From Halomonas sp. A11-A (lineage in GTDB: Bacteria; Pseudomonadota; Gammaproteobacteria; Pseudomonadales; Halomonadaceae), in the NCBI RefSeq assembly GCF_003182195.1, contig NZ_QGTM01000008.1, forward strand, positions 61,596-125,595: a DNA stretch of 64,000 bases, written 5' to 3'. A program made the translations under genes and the position numbers. Below, piece after piece: positions 9,315 through 16,539 of the stretch; within the stretch, counting starts at the first letter, position 1, and every line of letters starts with the position of its first letter. The notes under the pieces are model-generated. The model saw nothing but the letters and a program-made list of their open reading frames with translations. It had not been told where the DNA came from and did not search any database.

Positions 9315-9384
9315 CTCCTTTCCCCGCCGTTTCTGCCGTTCCGGCAACGGGCTGCCGGAGTGGCGGGGCAAGGGGCCGGACACC

Positions 9385-9406
9385 CTCGCGGCCCCGAGGC
9401 CGCGAG
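9385..9406 (+). repeat. Second hairpin in the nirS-nirT gap
   Basis: CTCGCGGCC pairs with GGCCGCGAG around a CCGA loop. It lies 51 bp before the next start codon with no T-run, so it is more likely an mRNA stability element than a terminator. Confidence 0.35.
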
Positions 9407-9456
9407 GCCGGGCGGGGCACGCATGACTAGGGGCATGAGACTTGGGGAGAGTAGCG

Positions 9457-11124
9457 ATGCTGAGGGAGCGACTGCGCAACTGGCGCAAGATCACGATCAT
9501 GGGAGCCTCGCTGGGGGCCGCCGCGCTCTTCTTCGTGGCCGGGATCATCTTCTGGGGTGGCTTCAACACCGTGATGGAGGCCACCAACAGCATGAAGTTC
9601 TGCAGCACGGCCTGTCACGAGATGAACTGGGTCTACGAGGAGTACAAGGAGCGGCCTCACCACCAGAACGCCACCGGGGTGGGGGCCACCTGCGCGGACT
9701 GCCACGTGCCCGACGCCTGGGGGCCGAAGATGGTCCGCAAGATCGAGGCCAGCCGCGAGGTGTGGCACTGGATGCTGGGCACCATCAATACCAAGGAGAA
9801 GTTCGAAGGCAAGCGGCTGCAGCTGGCCGAGAATGTGTGGCGCTCCATGCTGCGCACCGACTCGCGTGAGTGCCGCAACTGCCACGACTGGTCGGCCATG
9901 GACCTCGAACAGCAGGCGCCGCGCGCCGCCCGCGAGCATGCGCGCGCCTTCGAGCAGGGCCAGACCTGCATCGAATGCCACCAGGGTATCGCCCATGAGC
10001 TTCCCGAAGACTGGGACGAGTCGCCGGTGTGGGCCTACCGCTTCGAGCACGACGAGCCCGTCACCGATCTGCCGGAGCGCGGCGAGCCGGCCATGCCGCT
10101 GGAAGCCGAAGAGCTGGGTGAAGCCGTGGCAGCCGAGGGTGACATCGCCGCGACCCTGGACTGGTCCGACGTGCCGGCGCTGGACGTGACTCTGTTCCTG
10201 CCCGGTCAGGCCTCCATCGAGTGGATCCAGGATGGCAGCGAGCACGGCGGCGGCCGCGCCTTCAGCTTCGGCGACCGCTGCATCTGGTGCCACGCCGGCG
10301 AGGAAGCGGATATCGGTGCCCTGGCCACCAGCGCCGAGAAGATCGAGACTTATGACCTGGGCGACAAGCGCGGCCATATTCCGATGGCCGTACAGACCGC
10401 CTTCGACGACGACTACCTCTACATGCGCTTCCAGTGGGAGGACGCCGCGCATGCGCCGCTGCCCTTCGTCGATGGCGGCATGATGGACCCGGAGAACGAG
10501 ATCAAGCTGACCGTCAGCTTCGCCGACGACCGCGTCGACATGGCCGACCGCGGCGGCTGCTGGGCCAGCTGCCACCATGACTCCACCTACATGCCGGACG
10601 CCCCGGAGCAGGAGGCCCTGGAGGAGAGCGAGCTCGGCGAGCGCCTGGCGCTGATGAACGGCGTGACCAAGTATCTCTCCGAGAGCCGGACCGAGATCGA
10701 GGTGCGCGGTCGTCGCGGCGCCGCTCGCGGCGGCTGGGACAAGCTCAAGGAGAGCGAGGAGATCGAGGAGCTGTTCAGCGGCGGGGTCTACCTGGACATG
10801 GCGCGCTACAAGAGCGGCAGCGAGCGCACCGAGTCCGGCTATATCCTCGAGCAGCGCCACTTTGACGAGAGCGAGGCGGTGGTCTTCAGCGCCAGCAAGG
10901 AAGACGGCGTCTGGACTGCCTACATGACCCGCGCCCTGCGCACCGGTCAGCAGGGTGACAAGCCGCTGACTCTTGACGGCAAGTACAACATCAACTTCGC
11001 CCTCCACGATGACCATGCCTCATCCCGCTTCCACCACGTCTCCTGGCAGCACGGCCTGATGTTCGGCGCCGACGAGGTGGACGAGGAGATGGTCGAGATC
11101 AACGCCACGCGTATCGAGCGCTGA
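9457..11124 (+). CDS. NapC/NirT-type multiheme cytochrome fused to an EB_dh-like heme domain
   Basis: A 555-residue membrane-anchored periplasmic electron carrier, probably feeding quinol electrons towards NirS. Residues 1-190 form a NapC/NirT module: one N-terminal transmembrane helix (MGASLGAAALFFVAGIIFWGG) and heme motifs CSTACH (49-54), CADCH (79-83), CRNCH (139-143) and CIECH (171-175). Residues from about 235 resemble the cytochrome c-552/ethylbenzene dehydrogenase gamma (EB_dh) heme-binding fold and carry CIWCH (275-279) and CWASCH (368-373). Two of the six motifs are CX3CH rather than CX2CH. Ordinary NirT is about 200 residues, so this is a fusion. The start at 9457 follows GGGGAGA; an in-frame codon 15 bp upstream is less well placed. 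Domain assignment of the second half is from pattern recognition only. Confidence 0.8.
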   Translation: MLRERLRNWRKITIMGASLGAAALFFVAGIIFWGGFNTVMEATNSMKFCSTACHEMNWVYEEYKERPHHQNATGVGATCADCHVPDAWGPKMVRKIEASREVWHWMLGTINTKEKFEGKRLQLAENVWRSMLRTDSRECRNCHDWSAMDLEQQAPRAAREHARAFEQGQTCIECHQGIAHELPEDWDESPVWAYRFEHDEPVTDLPERGEPAMPLEAEELGEAVAAEGDIAATLDWSDVPALDVTLFLPGQASIEWIQDGSEHGGGRAFSFGDRCIWCHAGEEADIGALATSAEKIETYDLGDKRGHIPMAVQTAFDDDYLYMRFQWEDAAHAPLPFVDGGMMDPENEIKLTVSFADDRVDMADRGGCWASCHHDSTYMPDAPEQEALEESELGERLALMNGVTKYLSESRTEIEVRGRRGAARGGWDKLKESEEIEELFSGGVYLDMARYKSGSERTESGYILEQRHFDESEAVVFSASKEDGVWTAYMTRALRTGQQGDKPLTLDGKYNINFALHDDHASSRFHHVSWQHGLMFGADEVDEEMVEINATRIER

Positions 11125-11138
11125 CAGAAGGAGACGGC

Positions 11139-11690
11139 ATGACACAAGTGAAGCAACTCCGCGGCTGGATCGGCGCCCTGGCGCCGGCCCTGCTGCTGGT
11201 CGCCGGGGCGGCCCTGGCCGCCCCGGCCATCACCGGCTACGGCAGCGTCGAGCTTGGAATGTCCCCCGACGAGGTGCGCGAACGCCTTGCCGCGGACGGT
11301 GTCACCGAGGTGACCGAGGAGCAGACCGCCGACGGCGACCTGCTGATCGATGGGCGCCTGGGCGGCGCCCCGGCGGTGGAGACCGACCTGCGCTATGTCT
11401 TCCCGGCGGGCAGCGACCGGCTGGCGCTGGTGGTGGCCTTCCATCCCGAGGTGGCTGACCAGGCCGCGGTGAAGGAACAGCTGACGGCCGAGTATGGCCA
11501 GCCCTGGGAGGAGGAGATGGCCGAGTGGTGGCTGGAGCAGCTGGCCGAGGGCATGCCGGCCACCCCGCTGGGCTTCTCCGCCTGGGGCGGCGACGAGCAG
11601 CAGCGTAACCGCTTCGTGCGTCTCTGGACCTTCGAGGAGTACCTCACCGTGGAGTATCTGGATACCCGGCTGCTCTCCGGCCGCCAGTAG
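11139..11690 (+). CDS. Secreted protein of unknown function
   Basis: I do not recognise a named family. The 183-residue product has a clear Sec signal peptide (IGALAPALLLVAGAALAAPA). It is followed by a mixed alpha/beta domain beginning GYGSVELGMSPDEVRERLAADGV, which resembles the opening strand-helix unit of small periplasmic proteins with a Gly-Met-Ser turn. There are no cysteines or heme motifs. The protein is acidic, as expected for a halophile periplasm. It starts 14 bp after the NirT-fusion stop with AAGGAGA, so it is almost certainly co-transcribed and may serve that cytochrome. Confidence 0.7.
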   Translation: MTQVKQLRGWIGALAPALLLVAGAALAAPAITGYGSVELGMSPDEVRERLAADGVTEVTEEQTADGDLLIDGRLGGAPAVETDLRYVFPAGSDRLALVVAFHPEVADQAAVKEQLTAEYGQPWEEEMAEWWLEQLAEGMPATPLGFSAWGGDEQQRNRFVRLWTFEEYLTVEYLDTRLLSGRQ

Positions 11691-11717
11691 TCCCCGGCCG
11701 TGATTCCGTTCGACCCT

Positions 11718-11739
11718 GGGCCGCCCTGCGGGGCGGCCC
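11718..11739 (+). terminator. Hairpin between convergent operons
   Basis: GGGCCGCCC pairs with GGGCGGCCC around a TGCG loop. It lies between the end of the nirS operon and the end of the minus-strand nos block. The T-run is weak. Confidence 0.5.
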
Positions 11740-11784
11740 TTGGCGTGGATGGCCGTGTGCGGTGCGGGTCAGGTCATCCTCGCG

Positions 11785-12336
11785 TCAATCGGTATCCGTT
11801 CGGCACTGCTGCCGGGTCCGTTCCATGGCCTCGGCTGCGCCCTCCAGGGAGAACACCATGAACCAGGGATCATCCTCGGCGCGCATCAGACGCAGGCGCA
11901 GGGTCTCGCCACGGCGCATCTCCTCCAGCAGCAGTGGCTGCTCCTCGAGCAGGAACTGCACGTAGAAGCCGCTGTCGCCGCGCTCGGTGATGAACTCCGC
12001 CTCGCCGCCGTGGATCGTCTCGTGGTCCACCCGCAGGTCGGCGGGCACGCGGTTGACCACCCGGCTCTCCGGCTGACGCTCGCCCAGGTCCACGCGCAGC
12101 TCAAGCCAGGGCCTGTCGCAGGCCCCGGGGGTGAGGTTGACGCTGAACAGGGAGTCGCTGTAGCTGCCGACCTCCAGGGCGCGATAGTGGCGCTCCTCGC
12201 CCAGCGTCAGGATCAGCGATTGCCAGTGGCGGTGGGCCTCGGCATCGGCGGTGTTATAGATGGCGGCCGCGGCGCCCTGGGCCATGAGGCCGGTGACCAG
12301 CAGGGTGGCGGGGGCGAGAAGGGGCAGCTTGGGCAT
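11785..12336 (-). CDS. Secreted protein of unknown function at the end of the nos block
   Basis: A 183-residue product with signal peptide (LPLLAPATLLVTGLMAQGAAAAIY) and a beta-rich mature part (LWELRV-like strands, GACDRPWLELRVDLGE, FYVQFLLEEQPLLLEE). Only two cysteines are present (CDRP and the C-terminal QQCRTD), which could form a disulfide. I recognise no family. The ATG at 12336 follows CCAGGAGTG; a longer frame to 12399 lacks a site. It is separated from the upstream cytochrome gene by 91 bp on the same strand, so it may be a distal nos operon gene or stand alone. Confidence 0.65.
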   Translation of the reverse strand: MPKLPLLAPATLLVTGLMAQGAAAAIYNTADAEAHRHWQSLILTLGEERHYRALEVGSYSDSLFSVNLTPGACDRPWLELRVDLGERQPESRVVNRVPADLRVDHETIHGGEAEFITERGDSGFYVQFLLEEQPLLLEEMRRGETLRLRLMRAEDDPWFMVFSLEGAAEAMERTRQQCRTDTD

Positions 12337-12427
12337 GGACGCACTCCTGGGGACCAGCTGCCGATGGTAGCACCCCGCCCATTGCCTGCCGACCGACATC
12401 CGCCCTGCCGCGGGGCCCGAGGTCGCG

Positions 12428-12796
12428 TCACTTCCGTTCGGCGAAGTGGGCGGCCAGGTCGGCGATATCCTGTTCGCTCAGGTCACGGGTCATGCGCTTC
12501 AGCAGGTGGCCGCGCTCGCCGGCCTTGAGCGCCTGCATGCGGGCCGTGAATACCTCGGGCTCGAGGCCGGCGATGCTGGGAAAGCGGGAGATGTTGCTGC
12601 GGCCATCGCGGCCGTGGCAGCTGGTGCAAAGCGCTGCCAGTTCGGCGCCGCGGCTGGCAGCGCCATCCGCCGCGGCGGCCTCCGGGTCGGCGGGCTTGCC
12701 TCCGGCCAGGAGGATCGCCGGGTGGCCGGCGAGGGCGATGGCGATCAGGACAAGGAACATGACGGCGACGCGATGGGGGGCGGGGGTCGCAGACAT
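12428..12796 (-). CDS. Class I c-type cytochrome of the nos cluster
   Basis: A 122-residue monoheme cytochrome c exported by an N-terminal signal or anchor (VAVMFLVLIAIALAGHPAILLAGG). The heme site is ALCTSCHGRDGR, with a candidate distal Met in the ARMQALKAGERG or RMTRDLSE region. It resembles the short c553/cytochrome c-type proteins of respiratory chains. Its position directly after nosL on the same strand suggests electron delivery to NosZ or the NosR pathway, by context rather than demonstrated function. Confidence 0.8.
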   Translation of the reverse strand: MSATPAPHRVAVMFLVLIAIALAGHPAILLAGGKPADPEAAAADGAASRGAELAALCTSCHGRDGRSNISRFPSIAGLEPEVFTARMQALKAGERGHLLKRMTRDLSEQDIADLAAHFAERK

Positions 12797-12820
12797 GGTG
12801 GGATCCTCCTGTGGTGGGGG

Positions 12821-13396
12821 TCAGTGCCCGTGCATGTGGCCTCCGGCCCCAGTCTCGCCGTGGTGGCCGCCGGGCTGCATCACGGCGTCGCGGCGGCCCA
12901 GCTCGGTCAGCAGCTCCAGGTCGATCTCCTCGAAGGTGAGGATGCGACCGCCGTAGGTCTCCTGGAAGGCCTCGGCCAGGCGGGCCTCGGCGAAGGGCGC
13001 CAGGGTGTGGCCCATGGCGCCGCGGCGCTCGTGTTCCACCACATAGTAGGCTTCGCTTGCCAGGATAAAGGCATCATCCGACGGGGTGGTCCAGGGTGTC
13101 ACGCCCACGTCATGCACCCAGGCATGGCTCAGGCGGGTCTCGTTCTCGGGCTGCAGCAGGAAGGCGAAGAGGTCGGTGGTGGAGCAGAACTTGCGGGCGG
13201 ACGCATCGCGATTCAGGTAGGCCTGTCCCTTGGGGCCCGGCAGCTCCTGGATCAGCATGCCGCAGACGTGGCAGCTGTCGCCATCGGTGATGGGCTGGGG
13301 AGCCGCCAGCTCGGTATCGCCGCTGCCGCCGCAGGCGGTCAGCAGCAGCGACAGGGCCAGGGGCAGGGTGTATCCGGCGAGGCTAGCAGGTGTCAT
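12821..13396 (-). CDS. nosL: Nitrous oxide reductase accessory lipoprotein NosL
   Basis: An outer-membrane copper(I)-binding lipoprotein (191 residues) that supplies copper for NosZ assembly. The signal peptide ends in a lipobox LLLTAC. The family metal site CHVCGMLIQE is followed by AYLNRD and KFCSTTDLFAFLL. A His-rich C-terminal tail (GGHHGETGAGGHMHGH) may bind additional metal and is longer than in many NosL proteins. It lies downstream of nosY in the standard order. Confidence 0.93.
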   Translation of the reverse strand: MTPASLAGYTLPLALSLLLTACGGSGDTELAAPQPITDGDSCHVCGMLIQELPGPKGQAYLNRDASARKFCSTTDLFAFLLQPENETRLSHAWVHDVGVTPWTTPSDDAFILASEAYYVVEHERRGAMGHTLAPFAEARLAEAFQETYGGRILTFEEIDLELLTELGRRDAVMQPGGHHGETGAGGHMHGH

Positions 13397-13425
13397 GGCA
13401 AGGGTTCCGGTAAGGGGGAGATGGG

Positions 13426-14250
13426 TCAGGCCGAGTGGTGGCGGAAGCGCAGGATGGCAAGTCCCAGCGGCACCAGGGTCCAGCCGACCAGCACCAGGGC
13501 CAGCCAGCCGCGCTGGAAGGCGCTCTCGCTGGCGATGGCGGTCACGCCGGTGAAGGCCTGGGCGGAGTCGAAGCCGACCATGTTGATCAGGCGGAAGCCA
13601 TCGGTGGGATTGAGCAGCAGCAGCCAGGGCAGCCAGTCGCCGCCGCCCTGCACGCTTACCAGCAGGGCGAGCAGGCCCAGGTCGAAGACCAGCACGAACA
13701 GGAACCAGACGCCCAGGGCCAGCCCGGCGGCTCGTGCTTTCTCGGTTACCCAGACGCTGATCAGGTAGGCGAAGGCGATGAATACCCAGCCCAGCAGCAC
13801 GCTGCTGGCGATCAGCACGCCCATGCTGATGGTCAGCTGCACGAGGTCGACGCCATCGGCGAACAGCGCGATCACCACGCCGGCGACCCCGAAGCCCAGC
13901 GCGGTGGCGGCGCCCAGGATCAGGCCGTGACCGAGGAACTTGCCGAGCAGCAGGGAAGTGCGGCTCAGCGGATAGGTCAGCAGCAGCAGCAGGGTGCCGG
14001 CCTCCTGTTCGCCGACGATGGCGTCATAGGCCAGCAGCAGGGCGATGAGCGGGATCAGGAAGACGGCGAGGGTCGAGAGGCTGACCACGGTGGTCGACAG
14101 CGTGGTAAAGCCCATGCCGCCGCTGGCGGCGGCGCCGAACCAGGCGATGCCCACCGCGAGGGCGGCCAGGATCAGGGCGATGGCCAGTACCCAGCGATTG
14201 CGCAGGCCGTCGCGGAACTCCTTGTGGGCCACGGTCAGGGTCGCGTTCAT
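13426..14250 (-). CDS. nosY: Nos ABC transporter permease NosY
   Basis: A 274-residue inner-membrane permease with about six helices (VLAIALILAALAVGIAWFGAA, LAVFLIPLIALLLAYDAIVGE, ILGAATALGFGVAGVVIALF and others). The ABC-2 type segment DAIVGEQEAGTLLLLLTYPLSR is diagnostic. Together with NosF it forms the transporter that cooperates with NosD in CuZ cluster assembly. The ATG at 14250 overlaps the nosF stop by 4 bp. The frame runs on upstream within nosF but only as an out-of-frame shadow. Confidence 0.94.
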   Translation of the reverse strand: MNATLTVAHKEFRDGLRNRWVLAIALILAALAVGIAWFGAAASGGMGFTTLSTTVVSLSTLAVFLIPLIALLLAYDAIVGEQEAGTLLLLLTYPLSRTSLLLGKFLGHGLILGAATALGFGVAGVVIALFADGVDLVQLTISMGVLIASSVLLGWVFIAFAYLISVWVTEKARAAGLALGVWFLFVLVFDLGLLALLVSVQGGGDWLPWLLLLNPTDGFRLINMVGFDSAQAFTGVTAIASESAFQRGWLALVLVGWTLVPLGLAILRFRHHSA

Positions 14251-15179
14251 CGGGGGCCTCCGGTGGCATGGGGGGGTGGGGCGGAGAAATGCGCATAGAG
14301 GTGCTCGAGGGTCGGCGGCAGCAGCTCGATGTCCTCGACCCCCGGGGCGTCGGCCAGGCGCCGGAGCACCGCCATCTTGGCGTCGGGGTGGACCTGGAGC
14401 TCGAGGGCATGGCCGTTGAGGTGGCGGGGTGTCACGCGGTCCGCTTCCCAGCCATGCGACCAGTCGGTGCCGGGCCAGCTGCCGCGGGCGCGCACCGTCA
14501 GCGGCAGTGCCGCTTCCCGCCGCAGCTCGTCGAGGCTGCCCAGCGCCAGGCGCCGGCCACCGCCGAGGATCAGGGCGCGGTCGATATAGGGCTCCACGCC
14601 GGGCAGCACATGGGAAGAGAGCAGCACCGTGCAGCCACGCTCGCGCAGCTCCCGCACCGTCTCGTAGAAGTCGCGGGTGGCCGCGGGGTCGAGCCCGGTG
14701 GTGGGCTCGTCGAGCAGCAGCAGCTGCGGCTCGCCGAGCAGGGCCTGGGCCAGGCCGAGGCGCTGGCGCATGCCCTTGGAGTAGGTCTTGACCCGCCGGT
14801 CGGCCGCTTCGGCGAGGCCGACCCGCTCGAGCAGCTCGCCTACCTGGCGGGACTCGATGCGCTTGAGGCGGGCGAAGTAGGCCAGCACCTCGCGGCCGGT
14901 GAGCTGTTCGTAGAAGCTGACGTTCTCCGGCAGGTAGCCCAGGCGCCGGCGCAGGGTCTCCGCGTGGGGGCCGTCCGGGGCGCCACCCAGCACCGACAGG
15001 GTGCCCTCGCTGGGCGAGATCAGCCCCAGGATCAGCTTCATGGTGGTGGTCTTGCCGGCGCCGTTGTGGCCGAGCAGGGCGAGCACCTCGCCCTCCTGCA
15101 CCTGCAGGTCGAGCTCGGCGAGGCGCGTGAGTGTGCCGTGGCGCTTGGTCAGGCCGTGGCATTCGATCACCGGGTTCAT
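14247..15179 (-). CDS. nosF: Nos ABC transporter ATP-binding protein NosF
   Basis: A 310-residue ATPase with Walker A GHNGAGKTTT, Q-loop LGYLPENVSFYEQLTGREVL, signature YSKGMRQRLGLAQAL, Walker B LLLLDEPTTGLDP and switch His in VLLSSHVL. It energises NosFY, which is thought to export a sulfur species or drive NosD for CuZ maturation. The ATG at 15179 (MNPVIECHGLTKRHG) overlaps the nosD stop by 4 bp. A further 50 in-frame upstream codons are a shadow of nosD. Confidence 0.94.
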   Translation of the reverse strand: MNPVIECHGLTKRHGTLTRLAELDLQVQEGEVLALLGHNGAGKTTTMKLILGLISPSEGTLSVLGGAPDGPHAETLRRRLGYLPENVSFYEQLTGREVLAYFARLKRIESRQVGELLERVGLAEAADRRVKTYSKGMRQRLGLAQALLGEPQLLLLDEPTTGLDPAATRDFYETVRELRERGCTVLLSSHVLPGVEPYIDRALILGGGRRLALGSLDELRREAALPLTVRARGSWPGTDWSHGWEADRVTPRHLNGHALELQVHPDAKMAVLRRLADAPGVEDIELLPPTLEHLYAHFSAPPPHATGGPR

Positions 15180-16495
15180 GGCAGCAGGCCTCCTGTGTCG
15201 GGCTCGCGCATCAGCGGCGCGCTGTCGCGCACGCCCTGGGCGCGGAAGATGGGGAACTGGCGCTGGACCCAGCGCAGGGCCACCACCGCGGGGCTGCTCA
15301 TCAGCAGACGGGCGTCGGGGTAACGCCACAGCAGCCGGTCGATGGCGTCGTTGGGCTCATAGGCAGTATCGCCGATGCCGTCACCGGCGAGGTCCCAGCC
15401 CAGGTAGTCGCTCCAGTAGTTGCCTTGGCCGTCCACCGACCACTCCTGGCTGCGCGTCGAGACGTACATCACCTGCTGGCGGTTGTTGACGAAGGCGTTG
15501 TGATAGAGGCGGTTGTTCTCGGAGCCAGCGGTGAGGTGGATGCCGAGTTCGCTGTCTGCCAGGCGGTTGTGGTGGATCTCGTTGGCCTGGGAGTTGTAGA
15601 TGAACAGCGCCTTGCCTTCGGCCCCGAGGGTGACGCCGTGTTCGTCACCGCCGGCGGCGCCGTGCCAGGCGGTGATGCCGCGGATGTCGTTGCCGGCCAC
15701 CACGCTGTAGTTCACGTAGTTCATCAGGATGCCGTAGTTGTGGTCGTTCTCGGAGTGGTTGCCGCGCACCTCGAGGTCGCGAGACATCATCAGGGCGTAG
15801 CCGGCCCGGGTGCCGCTGGTGTGGTTGTCGATGATCCTTGCGCCATGGGTGAACATGTAGTGGATCCCGAAGCGTGAGTCGCGCAGGCGGTTGCCGCGAA
15901 ACTCCAGGTCTCGACTGGTATCCACGTAGATCGCATCGCGGGCGTCGCGGATGTCGTTGTCGGCAATCAGGCCGCCGTCGATGTTGTAGAGGCGAATGGC
16001 ATCGCCGCGGTCCTGGGAGCGGATCTCGCTGCGGCCGCGGATACGGTTGCCGACGAGGGTCGGGGCTTCCAGGTGCCAGAGCCAGACACCGAAGGCCACG
16101 TTCTCCATTGCGGTGTCCTGGATATGAATTCGATGTGCGCCGCGTTCGCCGTGAACGCCCGCGTTCATGTCGGTCAGGTTGACACCCGAGTTGCGCAGGG
16201 TCAGCCCCTCAATGCGCACATCGGGGGCGGTGACGCGAATCACGTCGCCTTCGCCCTCGGCGTCGAGGATGGCGCCGGCGTCACCGCGCAGGGTAAGCGG
16301 CTTGTCGATCAGGATGCCGCCGCGATGGACGCCTGGGTTCAGCCACACGGTGCTCCCCGGCGCGGCGGCGTCGATCTGGGACTGGAGCGAGGCATCGCCA
16401 GGGTCGATGCGTACCTCGCCGAAGGCGAGAGACGTCATCACCAGCAGGGCGAAGCCAGCCACCCAGGCAGGAAGTATGCGCAGCAAGATGGTCAC
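15176..16495 (-). CDS. nosD: Periplasmic copper-processing protein NosD
   Basis: A 439-residue right-handed beta-helix protein needed to assemble the tetranuclear CuZ site of NosZ. The signal peptide (LPAWVAGFALLVMTSLAFG) is followed by repeated CASH/PbH1 coils such as NRIRGRSEIRSQDRGDAIRL, NDIRDARDAIYVDTSRDLEF and NHTSGTRAGYALMMSRDLEV. The ending YWSDYLGWDLAGDGIGD is typical of the family. The order nosR-Z-D-F-Y-L supports the call. Confidence 0.95.
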   Translation of the reverse strand: MTILLRILPAWVAGFALLVMTSLAFGEVRIDPGDASLQSQIDAAAPGSTVWLNPGVHRGGILIDKPLTLRGDAGAILDAEGEGDVIRVTAPDVRIEGLTLRNSGVNLTDMNAGVHGERGAHRIHIQDTAMENVAFGVWLWHLEAPTLVGNRIRGRSEIRSQDRGDAIRLYNIDGGLIADNDIRDARDAIYVDTSRDLEFRGNRLRDSRFGIHYMFTHGARIIDNHTSGTRAGYALMMSRDLEVRGNHSENDHNYGILMNYVNYSVVAGNDIRGITAWHGAAGGDEHGVTLGAEGKALFIYNSQANEIHHNRLADSELGIHLTAGSENNRLYHNAFVNNRQQVMYVSTRSQEWSVDGQGNYWSDYLGWDLAGDGIGDTAYEPNDAIDRLLWRYPDARLLMSSPAVVALRWVQRQFPIFRAQGVRDSAPLMREPDTGGLLP

Positions 16496-16539
16496 CTCTG
16501 GTGGTGGCAGAGGCCGGCCCCGAAGGGCCGGCCGTGAGT

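Noticed and set aside
9427..11016. Long minus-strand frame opposite the NirT fusion
   Set aside because: Antisense shadow; the plus-strand frame has six heme motifs and a proper ribosome site.
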